Shown here: piece by piece, positions 31,920-35,060 of the stretch
How positions within the stretch are numbered: position 1 is the stretch's first letter
Layout of the letters: each line of letters opens with the position of its first letter
Assembly: GCF_000367345.1 (NCBI RefSeq)
Contig: NZ_BARE01000047.1
Location: forward strand, 1 to 35,060
Direction of reading: 5' to 3'
Origin: Sphingobium xenophagum NBRC 107872
GTDB taxonomy: Bacteria; Pseudomonadota; Alphaproteobacteria; Sphingomonadales; Sphingomonadaceae
DNA: 35,060 bases
Made by a program: the position numbers and the translations under genes
The notes under the pieces: model-generated
Database searches by the model: none
Told to the model about the DNA's origin: nothing
What the model saw: the letters and a program-made list of their open reading frames with translations, nothing else

Positions 31920-32716
31920 CACCGGCCTCCATTTGCCTGAATGAGGTAGACGGCCGTTTCCTGGCCTGCGGCGAGCTCGCTTACCGGCGTCATGAAGGCG
32001 ACGGCGCCGCGCGCAGCGAGCATGTTCTCATTGAGCACCTGGGCATCGCGACCAGAGTTGCGCACGCGCAGGATCAGGCCCTTGAGGTCCGCGCCGCGGT
32101 ATTCGCCGACCTGCTGGACCTCGAGTTTGCCGACCGTGACCGGCTCGAGCAACGACTGACGGATGTCGAAACCGTCCAGCACCTCGCTGCGGTACATGGC
32201 CTGGGCAAGCCGCACCGCCGCGTCTTCGGGCGAGGACCGCACCTCCCAGTCGCGTGCCTGCTCGGCCTTGATCGCGGCATTGGCGATGAACACCTGCTCG
32301 GCGTCGCTCCCTCGCACCTGGCAGACGAACTTGTAGACGAAGCCCTTGCGGGTCGTGCCGAAGAACGAAAGGTTTGGCCGAACGAAGCCATCGGGCACCG
32401 AGATATAGATGTCACCGCGCACCGGCTCGTTGACGACCTTGAAGTCTTCGCTGGGGATTCCGGTCGTGATCTTCGACACCGAGGCAAACTGGTCGCCCGC
32501 GAGACTGATCCGGGTGAGGTCCTTGGCCGAGGCCACGCAACTCACCGTGCCATTGTCGGCAGCCATCACATTCTGGTCGGCGAGCGCCGGCGATGCCAGG
32601 CACAGCGCGCCGAGACAAATGAGTGCCGCTCCCAGCGGTCGTCCGGAAACGGCATGGGGCCGTCCCGCCAACGCTGCGCCTGCCCCAATCGCGCCCCATC
32701 CCAGCCCTGCCATCAT
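31919..32716 (-). CDS. traK: TraK, secretin-like core protein (VirB9 family)
   Basis: 265 residues from the ATG at 32716, overlapping the traE stop (ATGA), with GGGGAGCAGCC upstream. The signal peptide is long, with the hydrophobic core at residues 28-42 and cleavage near residue 46 (SPALAD). The mature protein has the TraK pattern of beta strands (ISLAGDQFASVSKITTG, GDIYISVPDGF, SFFGTTRKGFVYKFVC). Periplasmic/outer-membrane part of the core complex with TraB and TraV. Confidence 0.94.
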   Translation of the reverse strand: MMAGLGWGAIGAGAALAGRPHAVSGRPLGAALICLGALCLASPALADQNVMAADNGTVSCVASAKDLTRISLAGDQFASVSKITTGIPSEDFKVVNEPVRGDIYISVPDGFVRPNLSFFGTTRKGFVYKFVCQVRGSDAEQVFIANAAIKAEQARDWEVRSSPEDAAVRLAQAMYRSEVLDGFDIRQSLLEPVTVGKLEVQQVGEYRGADLKGLILRVRNSGRDAQVLNENMLAARGAVAFMTPVSELAAGQETAVYLIQANGGR

Positions 32717-33285
32717 GGCTGCTCCCCCTTCTTGTCGTTTTCGGTAATCCGGCCGAACCCGGCGAGCTTCAGCGACACGCCCGAGTAGCTCCACACAAAG
32801 CGGAAGGTGCGCGCCTCGGCTGTCACTTCCTTCGATCCGACGACAGTGTGGAGCGTGCCGTTCACGTCGCTCGTGAGCGCGTCCGGATCGACGCTCAGCT
32901 TCTGGATCGTGAAGTATTGCGAGACGTTCGAACCGCTCTGCTCGCCCACCACTTTCATCAGCTCGGCCTTCATCCGGCCGTGCGTCCTGGGATCGGTTAT
33001 GCTGAGGATCGAATCCATCCAGTACTGGAGGTTCGACGGCGAGCGGTTCAATGTCAGCAGCGCCGCATCGCGCGTCACCAGCTCGAGGTAATCCTTGTCG
33101 ACATGGCTCGATGTCAGCGTCAGCGGCCGCGCCAGAACGGGCTGCAGCACCACTTCGCGGTCGCGCTTCAATGCGGTGAGCGTCAGCATCACCGAGACGC
33201 CGAACAGGACCAGGCAGGAACTCGCCAGCAGGTTGCGCTGCTTCAGCAGCCGCTGCGATTGCTGGTGCGTGATCGAGAGGTCCAT
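32713..33285 (-). CDS. traE: TraE, inner-membrane pilus assembly protein (VirB5/8-like)
   Basis: 190 residues, the size of F TraE (188). One N-terminal membrane segment at residues 20-38 (LASSCLVLFGVSVMLTLTA), then a periplasmic domain with the family features YLELVTRDAALLTLNRSPSN, QYFTIQKLSVDPDAL and FVWSYSGVSLKLAGFGRI. The start lies one base after the traL stop (TGATATG). Confidence 0.95.
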   Translation of the reverse strand: MDLSITHQQSQRLLKQRNLLASSCLVLFGVSVMLTLTALKRDREVVLQPVLARPLTLTSSHVDKDYLELVTRDAALLTLNRSPSNLQYWMDSILSITDPRTHGRMKAELMKVVGEQSGSNVSQYFTIQKLSVDPDALTSDVNGTLHTVVGSKEVTAEARTFRFVWSYSGVSLKLAGFGRITENDKKGEQP

Positions 33286-33286
33286 A

Positions 33287-33571
33287 TCAGCCCGCCATCA
33301 GTCGAAGATGCGAGGGCGGCGTTGCCTTCAGCCCCATGAAGGCACCCGGCAGGTACCAGTAGGCCGTATGAATGATCCACGAAACGGCACGTCCCGCCTT
33401 CAACTTGCGCAATCCCCACCAGGCCAGCACGCTTGAAATGAGCCCAATCAGAATATGTTGAGACAGGACGCCCCAGGCGAATGGCAGGATCATCGCGAGG
33501 AATTCATCGAGCGTCCAAAAGCCGATGAGCTCGGGATCATCGAGATGCGCCGGGACCGTGTATCTGTTCAT
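33287..33571 (-). CDS. traL: TraL, inner-membrane pilus assembly protein (VirB3-like)
   Basis: 94 residues, matching F TraL (91). YTVPAHLDDPELIGFWTLDE at the N-terminus is diagnostic, followed by two hydrophobic segments (residues about 24-50), and a C-terminal WYLPGAFMGLKATPPSHLR. It sits right after traA in F and here, 69 bases downstream of the pilin stop. Confidence 0.96.
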   Translation of the reverse strand: MNRYTVPAHLDDPELIGFWTLDEFLAMILPFAWGVLSQHILIGLISSVLAWWGLRKLKAGRAVSWIIHTAYWYLPGAFMGLKATPPSHLRLMAG

Positions 33572-33580
33572 GAGGCAGCA

Positions 33581-33625
33581 CCGCCCTCCAGCCTGTCCGC
33601 TCTGTGCCCGCTGAGGCCAGGGCGG
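33581..33625 (-). repeat. Inverted repeat between traA and traL
   Basis: CCGCCCT (33581-33587) and AGGGCGG (33619-33625) could pair in the tra transcript around a ~31 nt loop. It lacks a U-run, so it is not an intrinsic terminator. A stem after a pilin gene could stabilise the upstream mRNA, but the stem is short. Confidence 0.35.
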
Positions 33626-33640
33626 ATCGGCAAACCCGGA

Positions 33641-33955
33641 TCAGACCGTCGCGGTGACGGCGGCGGTGACGATCGGCACGCCCGTGCCCGCGCCGACACC
33701 GACGCCGACCGGAATTGCGACCTGGCCGAGGCTGAAGCGGCCTGAGGCGAGACCGACGATGCCGCCAGCAAGCGACAGCACGGTGATGATCTTGCCACCC
33801 GAGCCCTCAAGGAAGCCGGTGAAGCTGGAAAGCGCGGTGTTGAAGGTCGTGTCGGCACCCGCCATCGCGACTTCGCTGCCGAAAAGTGCGGCAACCGCGA
33901 CCACGGCTGCTGCCTGCACAAGCGGCGCCCCTTTTCCTTTGAACTTGTCTTGCAT
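33641..33955 (-). CDS. traA: TraA propilin
   Basis: 104 residues from the ATG at 33955, preceded by GAAAGGGAACG. A long leader peptide with a basic start (MQDKFKGKG) and hydrophobic core ends near AMAG at residue 32, leaving a mature pilin of about 72 residues, the F size (70). The mature part has two hydrophobic segments (IITVLSLAGGIVGLASG and VAIPVGVGVGAGTGVPIVTA) separated by RFSLGQ, as in F-type pilins. It opens the tra operon. In F the leader is removed by LepB; here a dedicated S26 peptidase is encoded in the operon. Confidence 0.92.
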   Translation of the reverse strand: MQDKFKGKGAPLVQAAAVVAVAALFGSEVAMAGADTTFNTALSSFTGFLEGSGGKIITVLSLAGGIVGLASGRFSLGQVAIPVGVGVGAGTGVPIVTAAVTATV

Positions 33956-34302
33956 CGCATCGTTCCCTTTCTCGAAACCGCCTCCGTCAATCAGGGGCAT
34001 CTCGAAAGAACAGGTCTGCACACCGCTCAGCAATTAACGATTGGTTTCTTGTGATCCGCGAATCGAAACATTTTCCGATTACAGATTCATTGTTGGCGTT
34101 GTTTGCCGGATCGGGAAATTAAGGGTTCTACATTGTGAATACCGGGTATCCCCGAACGAGATCGCGATACCCGAACAATGTGATTGGCATTACCGGAACG
34201 GGAAACTGGCCCGGCGAATCGCCTGCCCTAAAGGTCCGATTCGTAAAATTAACGATTCGGGGGCATTATGGTGGGAACAATGGAAAACCGGGCGCGAACT
34301 GA
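33956..34302. promoter_or_regulatory. Control region of the tra operon
   Basis: 347 bp, much richer in A/T than the flanking genes, between divergent traA and the gene at 34303. It contains a direct repeat AATTAACGATT-G/C-G at 34032-34044 and 34247-34259, and a nested dyad at 34130-34181 (ACATTGT ... GGGTATC ... GATACCC ... ACAATGT). CGAATCG/CGATTCG words occur at 34059, 34237 and 34253. I could not place a confident -35/-10 pair. It probably holds the traA promoter and regulator sites. Confidence 0.6.
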
Positions 34303-34662
34303 ATGGCCAGTGGCACACGCAACATCCGGATGCTCATAAACCAGGATTGCTTCGCCTTCCTGGCCGATGCCATGTGCGAATATTCCAAGAAAACAACGAA
34401 ATTTCAGAGCCTTCGTTCGACGGTACAGCATGCCTGCGTGAGCACCAAATCGCTCGCACTGGAGCGCGAGGATCTCGAACGTTTTATTGCCGAACATACA
34501 TTCGACGGCAAGATCAGGGTCTGGCTCGAGGTAAAGCCAGACTGGCTCGCCGACTATGACGCGATCCGCCGAAAAATCGCGCAGATCAGCGGAAAACCAG
34601 TGCAGGACAAGGCGGTCATACCGTTCGTAGTCCACCTTGCGCAGGCCAGGGGCCTCTTTTGA
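34303..34662 (+). CDS. Hypothetical protein divergent from the tra operon
   Basis: 119 residues; the ATG at 34303 directly follows an in-frame stop, and no strong ribosome binding site is visible. The third codon positions are richer in G/C than the first, favouring this strand over the open frame on the opposite strand. The second half (LALEREDLERFIAEHTFDGK and RVWLEVKPDWLADYDAIRRK) reads as a normal helical protein. No family recognised. Its position next to the tra control region suggests a regulator, without further support. Confidence 0.55.
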   Translation: MASGTRNIRMLINQDCFAFLADAMCEYSKKTTKFQSLRSTVQHACVSTKSLALEREDLERFIAEHTFDGKIRVWLEVKPDWLADYDAIRRKIAQISGKPVQDKAVIPFVVHLAQARGLF

Positions 34663-34702
34663 ACCATTTCGGATTGTACAAGGCAAACAACACGTTCACG
34701 TC

Positions 34703-34726
34703 TTGACACTCTATGGCATCCCATAG
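34703..34726 (+). promoter_or_regulatory. Possible promoter and operator before the last gene
   Basis: A consensus -35 TTGACA (34703-34708) is followed immediately by the dyad CTATGG-CATC-CCATAG (34711-34726). No good -10 follows at 16-18 bp, so the promoter is tentative; the dyad could be an operator for the product of the gene at 34753. Confidence 0.4.
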
Positions 34727-34752
34727 ACCAATCGGCTCGGGAGGGACGAGCC

Positions 34753-35060
34753 ATGCCGCATCGCACTGTGACACCCGAGACCGTGTTCCGGCCGAGGCCT
34801 GCCTCGACGAATGACTCGGTTTTCTCTTTCGGCGGAATATCACCGAGGCTTAGCGAGCAAGAGCAATACAAACGCCTGATTGACGACCAGGCTGCGAAGC
34901 AGAGCGTGCCGTTAGCGCATTTGGCCGACCGCCTCGTTATGGGGCGCCCCCGACTGCACAAGGTCATCCGGAAGAACCTGGCGCTCAAAGATGACCTCCG
35001 GGACCGGCTGTTCGAGGCACTCGGAATTGATTGCGTGCGAGCAAAGTTCTGCGTTGCTTT
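34753..35060 (+). CDS. Partial gene, possible helix-turn-helix regulator (cut by window end)
   Basis: An open frame of 102 codons from ATG 34753 with no stop before the window ends. GGGAGGGACGAGCC upstream provides a ribosome binding site. Residues about 34-90 (LSEQEQYKRLIDDQAAKQSV, then PLAHLADRLVMGRPRLHKVI, then LRDRLFEALGID) are helical and resemble a Cro/XRE-like helix-turn-helix, with HLADRLVMGRPRLHKVI as candidate recognition part. Location beside the tra control region fits a transfer regulator. Full length and family cannot be judged from this fragment. Confidence 0.65.
   Translation, partial: MPHRTVTPETVFRPRPASTNDSVFSFGGISPRLSEQEQYKRLIDDQAAKQSVPLAHLADRLVMGRPRLHKVIRKNLALKDDLRDRLFEALGIDCVRAKFCVA

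Noticed and set aside
34041..34559. 172-codon plus-strand frame through the tra control region
   Set aside because: It crosses the dyads and direct repeats, ends in arginine-rich shadow sequence and overlaps the better-supported frame at 34303.
34249..34686. 145-codon minus-strand frame opposite the gene at 34303
   Set aside because: Its third codon positions are the first positions of the plus-strand frame and are poorer in G/C; it also runs into the control region. The choice is not fully certain.
1738..35060. Idea that the proteins at 1738 and 34753 are paralogues (both contain ALGID after a helical segment)
   Set aside because: The shared stretch is only about five residues and the rest does not align by eye.
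1..35060. CRISPR array, tRNA/rRNA genes, insertion sequences, replication or partition genes
   Set aside because: No regularly spaced repeat array, no cloverleaf-like sequence, no transposase, and no Rep/ParA/ParB-like protein was seen. The four repeats at 1063-1162 alternate in orientation, unlike CRISPR.

Overview
The window is a high-GC segment (strong G/C bias at third codon positions) of an alphaproteobacterial conjugative plasmid or integrated conjugative element. Gene content and style suggest a sphingomonad (Novosphingobium / Sphingobium / Erythrobacter type), although no replication or partition gene is present to confirm the replicon. Most of it is a nearly complete F-type (MPF-F) type IV secretion system plus a MOB-F DNA-processing module. 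Assignments come from reading protein sequences by eye; no database search was run.

Layout. (i) 1-2.6 kb: accessory cargo, with a GSU2403-family nucleotidyltransferase-fold gene on the minus strand, two unrecognised plus-strand genes, and two striking repeat arrangements in the spacers (four alternating 11-12 bp repeats at 1063-1162; a 15 bp inverted repeat at 1668-1705). (ii) 2.7-5.1 kb: a DUF2493 (SLOG-superfamily) gene and a small unknown gene, each preceded by a copy of the same ~120 bp leader and each followed by an intrinsic terminator, then a small coiled-coil gene on the minus strand. (iii) 5.1-12.1 kb: an inverted-repeat-rich spacer that is a candidate oriT, a ribbon-helix-helix gene, the TraD coupling protein, a TrwC-sized MOB-F relaxase/helicase, and three small genes. 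This order copies R388 oriT-trwA-trwB-trwC. (iv) 12.2-13.8 kb: the gap between the two transfer blocks, carrying a PrlF/YhaV toxin-antitoxin pair and small ORFs. (v) 13.8-34.0 kb: one long, tightly overlapping minus-strand operon reading traA-L-E-K-B-dsbC-V-C-(117 aa)-trbI-traF(peptidase)-W-(88 aa)-U-trbC-N-(129 aa)-F-H-G. (vi) 34.0-35.06 kb: a dyad-rich control region and two plus-strand genes, the last cut by the window end.

How it works together: the RHH protein and TraI would form the relaxosome at oriT, and TraD hands the nicked strand to the channel. TraV/K/B form the core, TraC powers assembly, TraA is the pilin, TraL/E/C/W/U/F/H and TrbC assemble the pilus, and TraN/G stabilise mating pairs. 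DsbC and TraF handle disulfides in the cysteine-rich TraN, TraU and TraH. The PrlF/YhaV pair would favour plasmid retention.

The least ordinary items are a peptidase M15-like zinc motif at the C-terminus of TraG, a winged-helix-like gene inside the tra operon, a long N-terminal extension on TraV, the four-repeat operator-like array beside the nucletidyltransferase gene, the duplicated leaders, and the R388-like oriT candidate joined to an F-like channel.
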